This document shows, in pieces, positions 1 to 6,712 of a stretch of 12,298 nucleotides of DNA. Source of the DNA: Clostridia bacterium (lineage in GTDB: Bacteria > Bacillota > Clostridia > Christensenellales > Borkfalkiaceae); NCBI GenBank assembly GCA_900769565.1, contig CAAGHC010000048.1, forward strand, positions 1 to 12,298, written 5' to 3'. The position numbers and the translations under genes are program-made. A model generated the notes under the pieces. That model did not search any database and was not told where the DNA came from. It saw nothing but the letters and a program-made list of their open reading frames with translations. The stretch's first letter is position 1; each line of letters begins with the position of its first letter.

Positions 1-1
1 T

Positions 2-1006
2 AACACCATTTATCAGCTATATTGTGATAAGTTGTCTGGTAAAATGGATAAAGCCGAAAGTTTTATGATGACGCCTGATTATTTGCATTATCTTTTAACC
101 GGTGTTATTAAGAACGAGTACACTAATGCATCTACTACTGGTTTGTTAAATGCTAAAACTAGAGAGTGGGATTTTGAAATTATAGAAAAATTAGGGTTCA
201 AGAAGAGTTTGTTTAAAGAATTGTCTGTTCCAGGTTCTGTTGTGGGTAATTTCAAAAAGGAAATTGTTGATGCCGTTGGTTTTGATGCAATGGTTTGCTT
301 ACCAGCAACGCATGATACAGCTAGTGCCGTTATGGCTGTTCCTTATGCAGGAATGCCTCTTTATATTTCTAGTGGTACTTGGTCCTTAATGGGTATTGAA
401 ACGCCGTCTGAAAACACTTCTGAAATCGCGAGAGTTTCCGGTTTTACCAACGAAGGTGGTTACAATAAGAGCGTTAGATTCTTAAAGAACATTATGGGAT
501 TATGGATGATTCAATGTATCAAAAAGGAATATAACGACAAGTATAGTTTTACTGATTTTGTTGACGAGGCGAATAAAGCAAAAGGCTTTGAAAGTATCGT
601 TGACGTTAACGACCTTTCGTTTTTTGCACCTGATAGCATGATTAACTCCGTAAAAGACTACTGCAAAAAGACGGGGCAAAAAGTTCCCGAAACTGTTGGT
701 GAAATAGTTCTTTGCGTTTATCAAAGTCTTGCTGAATGTTATAAAAAGGCAGTTGAACAGATAGAAGAAATTACAGGTAAAAAGTTTGATACCATTAGTA
801 TTGTAGGTGGTGGTTGCCAAAACGTTCTTCTTAATCAATTAACTGCAGATAGAACGGGTAGATTAGTTACCGCTGGACCGATTGAGGCAACGGCAACGGG
901 TAACATATTAGCGCAAATGATAGCGTCGGGTGAAATCGCAAATCTTAACGATGGTAAAGAAGTTATTAAGAATTCATTTGAAATTAAAGTAATTAAACCA
1001 AACTAA
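2..1006 (+). CDS. rhaB: Rhamnulokinase, 3' part (5' end outside window)
   Basis: Carbohydrate kinase of the FGGY family, most like L-rhamnulokinase, which phosphorylates L-rhamnulose at C1 in cytoplasmic rhamnose breakdown. The frame is open from base 2, so the gene runs in from the left; 334 codons are visible and, against a usual length near 460-490, roughly the first 30% is missing. The TTG at 32 is just an internal Leu codon. Recognisable stretches are NTIYQLY, then MMTPDYLHYLLTG and EYTNASTTGLLNA, typical of the RhaB N-lobe/C-lobe boundary. The ATP-site block GGGCQNVLLNQLTADRTG is followed by AGPIEATATGN near the C-terminus. Assignment to rhamnulokinase rather than another FGGY sugar kinase rests on these motifs and is an inference. 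No other rhamnose genes are in view. The stop lies only 12 nt before the tyrS start with no terminator between, so read-through into tyrS is likely. Confidence 0.88.
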   Translation, partial: NTIYQLYCDKLSGKMDKAESFMMTPDYLHYLLTGVIKNEYTNASTTGLLNAKTREWDFEIIEKLGFKKSLFKELSVPGSVVGNFKKEIVDAVGFDAMVCLPATHDTASAVMAVPYAGMPLYISSGTWSLMGIETPSENTSEIARVSGFTNEGGYNKSVRFLKNIMGLWMIQCIKKEYNDKYSFTDFVDEANKAKGFESIVDVNDLSFFAPDSMINSVKDYCKKTGQKVPETVGEIVLCVYQSLAECYKKAVEQIEEITGKKFDTISIVGGGCQNVLLNQLTADRTGRLVTAGPIEATATGNILAQMIASGEIANLNDGKEVIKNSFEIKVIKPN

Positions 1007-1018
1007 TAGGTGAATGCC

Positions 1019-2233
1019 ATGAAAAACGTTTTTGATGTATTAAAGGAAAGAGGATTTATTAAACAAACGGTTTACGAGGACGAGTTATACGAGCTTTTAG
1101 GCAAGGAAAGTGTTCCTTTTTACGTTGGATTTGACCCTACGGCTGATAGTTTACATATTGGTCATTACATTCCGATTATGGCAATGGCGTGGATGCAAAG
1201 ATACGGGCATAAACCTATTGCGCTTATCGGTGGTGGAACGGCAATGATAGGTGACCCGTCGGGAAGAAGTGATATGCGTTCTATGATGACTAAAGAAACT
1301 ATCGCTCATAACTGTGAATGTTTTAGGAAACAAATGGGTAGATTTATTAGATTTGAGGGCGAAAACTCTGCAATTATGGCAAATAATGCAGACTGGCTTT
1401 TAAACTTAAACTACGTTGATTTCTTGCGTGATATTGGCGTTCATTTTTCAGTAAATAAGATGTTAACTGCAGAATGTTTTAAAACACGTATGGAAAAGGG
1501 GCTTTCTTTCCTTGAGTTTAACTATATGCTCATGCAAGGTTACGATTTCTTAAAGCTTTATAAAGACTACTGTGTTAAACTTGAACTTGGTGGGGACGAC
1601 CAGTGGAGCAACATGCTTGCAGGCGCAAATCTTATACGTAAGAAAGAGGGCAAGCCCGCTTATGCTATGACCTTTACCTTACTTCTTACAAGTGAAGGCA
1701 AAAAGATGGGTAAAACGGCAAAGGGTGCGCTTTGGCTTGATGAAAACAAAACTACGCCGTATGAATTCTATCAATATTTTAGAAACGTGGAAGACGTTAA
1801 GGTTGAAGAATGTATGCGTCTTTTAACCTTTATGGATATGGAAGAAATTAAAGAACTCACCAAGTTTAACGACGAGAGAATGAATTTTGCAAAGGAAAGA
1901 CTTGCTTTTGAAGTTACTAAACTCGTACATGGTGAAGAAAAAGCTCTTGAGGCTCAAAAACAAGCAAAGGCTGCATTTGGCGGTGGTGATTTAACCGATA
2001 TGATTACGGTAGAAATTCCATCTTCTATAGAATTTGTATCCGACCTTTTAGTCGGCGCAAATCTTGCAAAATCAAAAGGTGAGGCAAAGCGTTTAATAGA
2101 AGGTGGCGGTGTTTCTATTGAGAACGTTAAAATTACTGATGCTTTTGGTAAAATTCCTGAAGAATTTAAGGCAAAGGGCGAGTTTATTTTGCACAAAGGT
2201 AAAAAAGTTCACCTTAAAATTGTATTAAAATGA
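1019..2233 (+). CDS. tyrS: Tyrosyl-tRNA synthetase
   Basis: Class I aminoacyl-tRNA synthetase that charges tRNA-Tyr with tyrosine in the cytoplasm. From ATG 1019 the protein is 404 residues, normal for bacterial TyrRS. The class I HIGH signature is intact at residues 46-49, the tyrosine-site block GGDDQWSN is at about 191-198, and the KMSKS-type loop reads KMGKT at about 229-233, a normal variant in this family. A C-terminal S4-type RNA-binding domain covers about residues 338-404. A GTG at 1010 is also in frame, but AGGTG at 1008-1012 sits 6 nt before the ATG and would overlap that GTG, so ATG 1019 is preferred. The stop TGA shares bases with the ATG of the following YigZ gene (ATGA overlap), implying translational coupling. 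No T-box leader precedes it, since the upstream sequence is rhamnulokinase coding sequence. Confidence 0.97.
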   Translation: MKNVFDVLKERGFIKQTVYEDELYELLGKESVPFYVGFDPTADSLHIGHYIPIMAMAWMQRYGHKPIALIGGGTAMIGDPSGRSDMRSMMTKETIAHNCECFRKQMGRFIRFEGENSAIMANNADWLLNLNYVDFLRDIGVHFSVNKMLTAECFKTRMEKGLSFLEFNYMLMQGYDFLKLYKDYCVKLELGGDDQWSNMLAGANLIRKKEGKPAYAMTFTLLLTSEGKKMGKTAKGALWLDENKTTPYEFYQYFRNVEDVKVEECMRLLTFMDMEEIKELTKFNDERMNFAKERLAFEVTKLVHGEEKALEAQKQAKAAFGGGDLTDMITVEIPSSIEFVSDLLVGANLAKSKGEAKRLIEGGGVSIENVKITDAFGKIPEEFKAKGEFILHKGKKVHLKIVLK

Positions 2234-2856
2234 CGGGCTTTTTTACCGTAGACGGTAATTTTGAAAACACCATAGTTATTGAACGTTCAAAGTTTATTTG
2301 TTATCTCAAAGGCGTAGAAGATGAACTTGATGCTAAAAGTTTTATTGAAAGTATTAGAAAGAAAAATTCTTTAGCAACGCATAACTGCTATGCTTATATC
2401 GCGGACGATAAAGGTTTAATACAAAAGTTTTCAGACGACGGTGAGCCACAAGGTACGGCAGGTCTTCCTATGCTTGAAGTTTTGAAAAATAAGCGAATGT
2501 ATAAGACTGTTGCCGTTGTTACTAGATATTTTGGTGGGATTAAACTTGGAACGGGTGGGCTTACTAGGGCTTATGCAGGCTCTGTTGCAGAGGCGTTGTC
2601 TAAAGCAACGATATCTGACATGCAGGATTCTGTTTTTCTATCCGTTCAACCTGATTATGAAGGCTATTCAAGGTTTCTCAAAATTATTAACGTTGATTAC
2701 GTTAACGTTATTCAAACGATTTTTGACGATAACGTGACCGTTAATCTTGCTATAAAAATGCAGGAAGTGGATAGGTTTATAAAAAAATTAAACGACGCCT
2801 TTAATGGCAAAATTAAAATAGAAAAAAGTGGTAGTGGATATCACGCTTTTAGGTAA
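2230..2856 (+). CDS. YigZ/IMPACT-family protein (UPF0029)
   Basis: Member of the widespread YigZ/IMPACT family. The N-terminal domain is related to yeast Yih1/mammalian IMPACT and the C-terminal domain has an EF-G domain IV/V-like ferredoxin fold; the bacterial function is not settled. The 208-residue length is normal. The family signatures are FSDDGEPQGTAGLPML (about residues 67-82) and VTRYFGGIKLGTGGLTRAY (about 97-115). Residues after about 140 form the smaller C-terminal domain. The start codon overlaps the tyrS stop and there is no clear Shine-Dalgarno sequence directly before it, so translation probably depends on ribosomes finishing tyrS. The recX gene follows 3 nt after the stop. Confidence 0.93.
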   Translation: MTGFFTVDGNFENTIVIERSKFICYLKGVEDELDAKSFIESIRKKNSLATHNCYAYIADDKGLIQKFSDDGEPQGTAGLPMLEVLKNKRMYKTVAVVTRYFGGIKLGTGGLTRAYAGSVAEALSKATISDMQDSVFLSVQPDYEGYSRFLKIINVDYVNVIQTIFDDNVTVNLAIKMQEVDRFIKKLNDAFNGKIKIEKSGSGYHAFR

Positions 2857-2859
2857 TCT

Positions 2860-3474
2860 ATGCCAAAAATCACAGCAATAGTAGTTCAGGAAAAAGACAA
2901 AAATCGTTGCAATCTATTTGTGGATGGCGAGTTTTTGGTTGGACTTTCAATAGAATGTGTGCTTAAAAACAGGATAAAAGTAGGGCAAGACGTTTCTAAT
3001 GCTGAAATTTTTGCGCTTGCTAAAGAAGATGAGCGTGGTACAGCTTTGACAAAGGCTATTAATTACGTTTCAGCTAGGTTAAAAACTAAAAAGCAGGTTA
3101 AAGATTATTTGCTTAAAAAAGGCTATTCTGAAGATACCGTTTGGTATTGCATTGATAAACTCAAAGATTACAATTTAATAAACGACCTAGAATATGCCAA
3201 GCGTTACGTTGAAAGTACGGGTGTGAAACAGGGTAAGCGAATGATGGCTTACAAACTGATGGCAAAAGGTTTAAATAAAGAAGATATAAACGTTGCCATA
3301 GATAGCGTCGAAGTTGATACTTTTGAAGGTGCTTATAATTTAGCGCTAAAACACATTAGAAACAAAGAAATAACCAAGGAAAATCTTTCAAAGACTTATA
3401 GATATCTTCTAGGGAAAGGTTTTTCGTATGAAGAGGCTGAAAAGGCAATTGATAAGATAAAGGGAAATGATTGA
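2860..3474 (+). CDS. recX: Regulatory protein RecX
   Basis: RecX binds RecA filaments and limits RecA recombinase/coprotease activity. The 204-residue protein begins with an extension typical of Firmicute RecX. Three-helix repeats follow: NYVSARLKTKKQVKDYL at about residues 68-84, then LINDLEYAKRYVE at about 106-118, and two more helical repeats to the end. These match the RecX pattern of R-x-x-T-x-x-E/Q-V-x-x-x-L followed by I-N/D-D. Recognition is by pattern, so moderately high. A weak AGGT lies 5 nt before ATG 2860. The TGA stop shares one base with the nnr ATG (TGATG). No recA is in the window, so RecX here is expressed with tyrS and nnr rather than with its partner. Confidence 0.88.
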   Translation: MPKITAIVVQEKDKNRCNLFVDGEFLVGLSIECVLKNRIKVGQDVSNAEIFALAKEDERGTALTKAINYVSARLKTKKQVKDYLLKKGYSEDTVWYCIDKLKDYNLINDLEYAKRYVESTGVKQGKRMMAYKLMAKGLNKEDINVAIDSVEVDTFEGAYNLALKHIRNKEITKENLSKTYRYLLGKGFSYEEAEKAIDKIKGND

Positions 3475-4916
3475 TGGAGAGAATACTATCAGTAGCGCAG
3501 ATGCGCTCGGCAGATAAATTTACTATTGAAAATCTAGGTGTTGATAGTGACGAGCTTGTGTATCGTGCGGGAAAAGGTGTCGCTGATGAAATTTTGAAAA
3601 GATTTCTTGGCGGTAGAGTTTTGGTGTGTGTTGGTGAAGGTAATAACGGTAAAGACGGAAGAATTATTGCCGATATATTATCCAAAAAGCATGGGTTTTC
3701 TGTAGCCGTACTATCTGTTTCTAATGGTATTTTCAAATTATTTGATAAGAAATACGATATTATCGTTGATTGTATTTTTGGCACGGGGCTTAATAGAGAA
3801 GTTGAAGGTAAGTATAGAACAGCGATTGAAAAAATCAATTCGAGTGGCGCTTACATAGTTGCTTGTGATATTGCAAGTGGTCTTAACGGTGATACAGGTA
3901 GGGTAATGGGTGTCGCAGTTAAAGCAAACCTTACGATAGCAGTTCAAGAATATAAATTAGGGCATTTTCTAAACGACGGTATTGATTATTCAGGCGAAAC
4001 GGTAGTTAAAGATATTGGTATCAGTGTTTGGGATGATGATTGCGTAAAACGTTTGAATTTATCTGATGTTTCTCGATTGTTTATGCCACGCATAAAGCAT
4101 GTAAACAAAGGCGATTTTGGTAAAGTTGCCATTGTTGGTGGTAGTAAAATTTATACTGGTAGCGCATTGTTGTCTGCAAACGCGCTATCTGCCCTAAAGA
4201 TGGGGACGGGTTACTCAAATCTTGTAGTTGCGGAGTCTTTACTTTCTGTTTATGCTGGTAAAAATCCAGAGTGCTTGGTTACCCCGGTCAAGGACAATGA
4301 TGGTTTTATAACCTTTAATGAAAGTGATTTTATTTCTTTACTTAAGTACGATAGTATTGCTGTAGGAATGGGCATGGGTGTAAGTGAAGAAACCTACAAA
4401 GTTGTCTCTTACTTGATTAGTAATTTTGAGGGTAGACTTTTAATTGATGCTGACGGGTTAAATTCTTTGGCAAAATACGGATTAAACGTATTAAAAGATA
4501 AAAAGTGTACGGTTATTTTAACACCGCACGTAGGAGAGTTTTCTCGCTTAATTAACGTAGATATAGGTGAAATTCTTAATAATCCTATAAAATATGTTAA
4601 ACAATTTGCACTAGAATACGGTGTTTTGGTGTTGTATAAGGATTCTGTTAGTATTTTTTCTAATGGTGATAGCGTTTACTTAAATACTACGGGATGTAGT
4701 GGGCTTGCTAAAGCCGGTAGTGGAGACGTTTTAAGTGGTATTATTGCAGGACTTTTGGCTAGAGTTGACGACTGTATTGACGCGGTAGTTGGCGGTAGTT
4801 TTTTATTCGGCTTAACGGGTGAATGGGTAATGAAAGAGCAGAACGAATATACTATGACTGCTAGCGACGTTATTGGTGCATTACCGAAGGTTATAAAATC
4901 ACTTCAAACGGTATAA
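3474..4916 (+). CDS. nnr: Bifunctional NAD(P)HX epimerase / ADP-dependent NAD(P)HX dehydratase
   Basis: Repairs hydrated NADH and NADPH: the N-terminal YjeF domain interconverts the R and S hydrates and the C-terminal ribokinase-fold domain dehydrates the S form using ADP. The 480 residues cover both domains. Epimerase signatures are GEGNNGKDG at 54-62, DCIFGTGLNRE from 99 and CDIASGLNGDTG at 131-142. The dehydratase begins near residue 205; it carries KGDFGKVAIVGGS (212-224), TPHVGEF further on, and GSGDVLSGIIAGLLA from 415, whose Asp418 is the expected catalytic residue of the GxGD motif. ATG 3474 is chosen because AGGGA at 3461-3465 lies 8 nt upstream; an in-frame TTG sits at 3471. It overlaps the recX stop by one base. 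Its 3' end overlaps by 13 nt the end of a gene on the other strand. Confidence 0.95.
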   Translation: MERILSVAQMRSADKFTIENLGVDSDELVYRAGKGVADEILKRFLGGRVLVCVGEGNNGKDGRIIADILSKKHGFSVAVLSVSNGIFKLFDKKYDIIVDCIFGTGLNREVEGKYRTAIEKINSSGAYIVACDIASGLNGDTGRVMGVAVKANLTIAVQEYKLGHFLNDGIDYSGETVVKDIGISVWDDDCVKRLNLSDVSRLFMPRIKHVNKGDFGKVAIVGGSKIYTGSALLSANALSALKMGTGYSNLVVAESLLSVYAGKNPECLVTPVKDNDGFITFNESDFISLLKYDSIAVGMGMGVSEETYKVVSYLISNFEGRLLIDADGLNSLAKYGLNVLKDKKCTVILTPHVGEFSRLINVDIGEILNNPIKYVKQFALEYGVLVLYKDSVSIFSNGDSVYLNTTGCSGLAKAGSGDVLSGIIAGLLARVDDCIDAVVGGSFLFGLTGEWVMKEQNEYTMTASDVIGALPKVIKSLQTV

Positions 4917-5212
4917 AATGAAAGACCACCGTTCATTAAAAATATAATAGAATAAACGTTTAGCGCTATTAAAACAGGCATGAATACCATCATAAATAGA
5001 CTTTTTAATCTGTATTTAAATATGAACATAAAAACATATATGCCTGTTGCACCACCTAAAAAACCAGTGAGAAATAATTTTGCATCACTAACCATAAGGT
5101 TTTCATCATCACCGTTTTCGCGAGCTTTTTTTTGAAAGCGTAGCATCATAATTCCGTAAACGTTGATTGCAATGATATAAACGATAATTAGAACGTATAT
5201 AAACATAACCAT
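4904..5212 (-). CDS. Small three-helix membrane protein, DUF1294-like
   Basis: A 102-residue protein with three hydrophobic segments at about residues 3-24, 45-65 and 72-93, so very likely an integral membrane protein. The central part, LFLTGFLGGATGIYVFMFIFKYRLKS, resembles the DUF1294 pattern of a Gly-Gly turn within helix two followed by a basic stretch. The usual DK...A and HKT residues of that family are not conserved, so this is a divergent member or a look-alike. Function is unknown. ATG 5212 is preferred over ATG 5206 because AGG at 5223-5221 lies 8 nt before the first and 14 nt before the second. The gene converges on nnr with a 13-nt overlap and no terminator between. It diverges from nrdR, with promoters that overlap. 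Confidence 0.8.
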   Translation of the reverse strand: MVMFIYVLIIVYIIAINVYGIMMLRFQKKARENGDDENLMVSDAKLFLTGFLGGATGIYVFMFIFKYRLKSLFMMVFMPVLIALNVYSIIFLMNGGLSFYTV

Positions 5213-5230
5213 AATTAATTCCTTATAATA

Positions 5231-5251
5231 TTTTGCACAAAAAATGCAAAA
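5231..5251. promoter_or_regulatory. Perfect inverted repeat, possible operator
   Basis: TTTTGCA at 5231-5237 and TGCAAAA at 5245-5251 form a perfect 7-bp inverted repeat with a 7-bp A-rich spacer. It lies at the predicted transcription start of the minus-strand gene and upstream of the nrdR promoter. A repressor site is possible. It does not obviously match the NrdR-box pattern as I know it, so no regulator is named. Confidence 0.35.
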
Positions 5252-5281
5252 ATTATAGCAATTTTATTTTGTTTATGTTAA
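5252..5281 (-). promoter_or_regulatory. Promoter of the small membrane-protein gene
   Basis: On the minus strand, TTAACA (5281-5276, five of six matches to TTGACA) and TATAAT (5257-5252, perfect) are 18 bp apart. TGC immediately before the -10 makes an extended -10. Transcription would start near 5246, about 34 nt before the ATG at 5212. Confidence 0.7.
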
Positions 5282-5284
5282 AAT
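5276..5284 (+). promoter_or_regulatory. Extended -10 promoter of nrdR
   Basis: The sequence TGTTAAAAT gives a TGn extension plus TAAAAT -10, about 42 nt before the nrdR ATG. The -35 region (TAGCAA at 5256-5261) is poor, as is common with extended -10 promoters. It sits on the -35 box of the divergent promoter, so the two should compete for polymerase. Confidence 0.5.
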
Positions 5285-5326
5285 ATAAAAAAACAAAGGT
5301 TAGTAAGTAAAAAAAAGGAAAATTAT

Positions 5327-5791
5327 ATGAAATGTATGTATTGTGGCTGTCTTGACAGTAAGGTTATTGACTCTCGTTCCGCAGAAGACGGTACTATTAT
5401 ACGCCGTCGTAGAGAATGTACTAGTTGTGGCAAAAGGTTCACTACTTATGAAACGGTTGAAAATTCACCTATATTCGTTATTAAGTCTAGCGGTGTTCGT
5501 CAAGTTTTTGACCCTAATAAGATGAAAAATGGTATAATTAAGGCGTGTGAAAAGCGTCCTGTTCCCGCAAGTACTATTGATAAATTAGTTGACGACATTC
5601 AAAAGAAAATTTATAATTCACTTGCTCAAGAAATTACTAGTAAGGAACTAGGCGAAATGGTTTGTGAAGGGCTTAAGACCATTGACGAAGTTGCATACGT
5701 TCGTTTTGCATCAGTTTACCGTTCGTTTACAGATACTACGTCTTTCATTAAAGAACTTGAAAAGATGGTTAAAAAAGATAAAAACATTTAA
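5327..5791 (+). CDS. nrdR: Transcriptional repressor NrdR
   Basis: Zinc-ribbon/ATP-cone repressor that senses dATP/ATP and shuts down ribonucleotide reductase genes by binding NrdR boxes. The 154-residue length is standard. The zinc ribbon is complete with Cys3, Cys6, Cys31 and Cys34, and the Arg run RRRR at 26-29 is the known DNA-contacting part. The ATP-cone runs from about residue 49 to 139 (VIKSSGVRQVFDPNKM through FASVYRSF). Position 4 is Met, giving KCMYCG where KCPFCG or similar is usual, a mild variation. AGGAA at 5316-5320 lies 6 nt before the ATG. A dCMP deaminase gene follows after 24 nt, probably in the same transcript, which groups two dNTP-pool functions. No ribonucleotide reductase gene is in the window. 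Confidence 0.97.
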   Translation: MKCMYCGCLDSKVIDSRSAEDGTIIRRRRECTSCGKRFTTYETVENSPIFVIKSSGVRQVFDPNKMKNGIIKACEKRPVPASTIDKLVDDIQKKIYNSLAQEITSKELGEMVCEGLKTIDEVAYVRFASVYRSFTDTTSFIKELEKMVKKDKNI

Positions 5792-5815
5792 TATTGAATA
5801 TACAAAGGAATAGTT

Positions 5816-6268
5816 ATGAATAAGTGGGACGAAAGATTTATGAATCTTGCCGAAACTGTGGCAGGTTGGTCAAGTTGTTATCAAGAAAATAGACACGTTG
5901 GTGCAGTAGTTGTTAGGGATAAAAGAATTTTAACAACGGGGTATAACGGTGCACCTGCGGGCATTGAGAGTTGTTCAGAGCGTGGTGAATGTTTAAGGCG
6001 TGTTAGAAATATTGCAAGTGGCACTATGCAAGAAGTTTGCTATGCCGTTCACGCAGAACAAAATGCTATTATTCAAGCTGCAAAACTTGGCGTAAGCCTA
6101 GAAGGGGCAGTTATGTACGTTACACATCAACCGTGTGTTATTTGTACCCGTATGATTTTGAATTCTGGCATCAAGAAAGTTATCTATAAAAACGGTTATC
6201 CAGATGATTTTGCGTTAGAATTATTCTCAAAATCCAACGTTGAGCTAATAAAATATTCAGATTTATAA
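5816..6268 (+). CDS. Deoxycytidylate (dCMP) deaminase, ComEB type
   Basis: Zinc-dependent deaminase that converts dCMP to dUMP, the substrate of thymidylate synthase, in the cytoplasm. The 150-residue protein has the complete active site: HAE at 79-81 (zinc ligand His79 and proton shuttle Glu81) and PCVIC at 106-110 (zinc ligands Cys107 and Cys110). The block GYNGAPAG at about 42-49 is characteristic of dCMP deaminases rather than tRNA or cytidine deaminases. In Firmicutes this protein is often called ComEB because of its place in the late-competence operon, but no competence genes adjoin it here. AAAGGA at 5804-5809 lies 6 nt before the ATG. No convincing terminator follows before the tRNA promoter. 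Confidence 0.95.
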   Translation: MNKWDERFMNLAETVAGWSSCYQENRHVGAVVVRDKRILTTGYNGAPAGIESCSERGECLRRVRNIASGTMQEVCYAVHAEQNAIIQAAKLGVSLEGAVMYVTHQPCVICTRMILNSGIKKVIYKNGYPDDFALELFSKSNVELIKYSDL

Positions 6269-6286
6269 AAAACTAGTTAAAAACGC

Positions 6287-6315
6287 TTGTAAAAATTTTA
6301 AAAATATTGTAGAAT
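6287..6315 (+). promoter_or_regulatory. Promoter of tRNA-Ser
   Basis: TTGTAA (6287-6292) and TAGAAT (6310-6315) are separated by 17 bp. The start would be near 6322, about 30 nt before the mature tRNA 5' end. Confidence 0.6.
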
Positions 6316-6351
6316 ACTATATGTTTTCAGGTAAAGGAATCATATAGTTAC

Positions 6352-6440
6352 GGAGAGTTATCGAAGCGGTCATAACGAGGCGGTCTTGAAAACCGTTTGG
6401 GTGCAAGCCCACGGGGGTTCGAATCCCTCACTCTCCGCCA
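6352..6440 (+). tRNA. tRNA-Ser (anticodon UGA, reads UCA)
   Basis: An 89-nt class II tRNA. The 7-bp acceptor stem GGAGAGT/ACTCTCC (6352-6358 with 6430-6436) is followed by the G discriminator typical of tRNA-Ser and an encoded CCA (6438-6440). The anticodon stem is 6380-6384 with 6392-6396, the loop is CTTGAAA, and the anticodon TGA is at 6387-6389. The long variable arm pairs TGGG with CCCA (6398-6411). The T-loop is TTCGAAT (6418-6424) on a 5-bp stem. The last 20 bases plus five As are repeated exactly 159 bp downstream. Confidence 0.97.
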
Positions 6441-6445
6441 AAAAA
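6421..6445. repeat. Direct repeat copy 1 (tRNA-Ser 3' end), possible attachment site
   Basis: Twenty-five bases covering the 3' half of the T-loop, the 3' strand of the T-stem and acceptor, CCA and five As. They are identical to 6580-6604. This part of a tRNA gene is the classic integrase attachment segment. Confidence 0.85.
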
Positions 6446-6447
6446 AT

Positions 6448-6475
6448 GAGATGCAATTATGCATCTCTTTTTTTT
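6448..6475 (+). terminator. Intrinsic terminator after tRNA-Ser
   Basis: A perfect 8-bp stem (GAGATGCA at 6448-6455 with TGCATCTC at 6460-6467), ATTA loop and eight Ts. It begins 7 nt after the CCA. An A-run on the 5' side means it may also work on the opposite strand. Confidence 0.9.
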
Positions 6476-6506
6476 GTGAAAAAGGCGAGGGATGAGAATA
6501 TGGAGA

Positions 6507-6558
6507 AAATTGCTTTAGCAATTTGTCCGAAGGACTAAAATGTCCAGTGGACATTTTA
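6507..6558. repeat. Three adjacent perfect hairpins
   Basis: Hairpin one is AAATTGC/GCAATTT (6507-6524), hairpin two GTCC/GGAC with GAA loop (6525-6535), and hairpin three a 10-bp stem TAAAATGTCC/GGACATTTTA with AGT loop (6536-6558). They follow each other without a gap. GGAC of hairpin two could instead pair with GTCC of hairpin three, giving an alternative fold. Confidence 0.8.
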
Positions 6559-6579
6559 TCGGGTAGGTCGCACAGGCGA

Positions 6580-6604
6580 GAATCCCTCACTCTCCGCCAA
6601 AAAA
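6580..6604. repeat. Direct repeat copy 2 of tRNA-Ser 3' end
   Basis: Identical over 25 bases to 6421-6445, including the acceptor 3' strand, discriminator and CCA. The sequence before it does not fold as the rest of a tRNA, so it is a fragment and not a second tRNA gene. Confidence 0.85.
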
Positions 6605-6605
6605 G

Positions 6606-6650
6606 AACGCAGAATAGGATACAATTATTTGTGCCAATTCTGCGTTTTTT
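6606..6650 (+). terminator. Intrinsic terminator after the repeat copy
   Basis: AACGCAGAAT (6606-6615) pairs perfectly with ATTCTGCGTT (6637-6646), with a further imperfect inner stem (GG..TACAA/TTTGTGCC) and a T-run to 6650. Its position directly after CCA plus As suggests it was the tRNA terminator before the insertion. Confidence 0.8.
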
Positions 6651-6712
6651 ATTGCTTTTTAGGGGTATTTTTGCCATTTGAAAGCATAAAACTGAATATT
6701 ATAATAAAAAAG

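Larger units (their letters stand above)
6446..6604. mobile_element. Putative 159-bp tRNA-targeted insertion with terminal tRNA 3'-end copy
   Basis: What is seen: between the tRNA 3' end and its exact 25-bp copy lie a terminator and a run of palindromes, with no plausible gene. The period between the two copies is 159 bp. Inference: this is a small non-autonomous element inserted at the tRNA 3' end. It would supply a fresh terminator, while the original tRNA terminator was displaced to 6606-6650. GAGGGAT at 6487-6493 can pair with ATCCCTC at 6582-6588, enclosing the three inner hairpins. An alternative is a tandem duplication or the remnant of a second tRNA gene. No integrase is present in the window. 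Confidence 0.5.

Noticed and set aside
1007..1018. T-box or other leader regulation before tyrS
   Set aside because: Only 12 bases separate the genes and the upstream sequence codes for protein, so there is no room for a leader.
3471..3473. TTG start for nnr
   Set aside because: The ATG three bases later has better RBS spacing and forms a TGATG junction with recX.
6446..6604. A second complete tRNA gene
   Set aside because: Only the 3' end matches. No D-arm, anticodon arm or 5' acceptor strand can be built upstream of the second copy.
6348..6677. Minus-strand open frame of 109 codons over the tRNA-Ser and repeat region
   Set aside because: It is the antisense translation of the tRNA and its duplicated 3' end. 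The repeated FWRRVRDS peptide simply reflects the DNA repeat.
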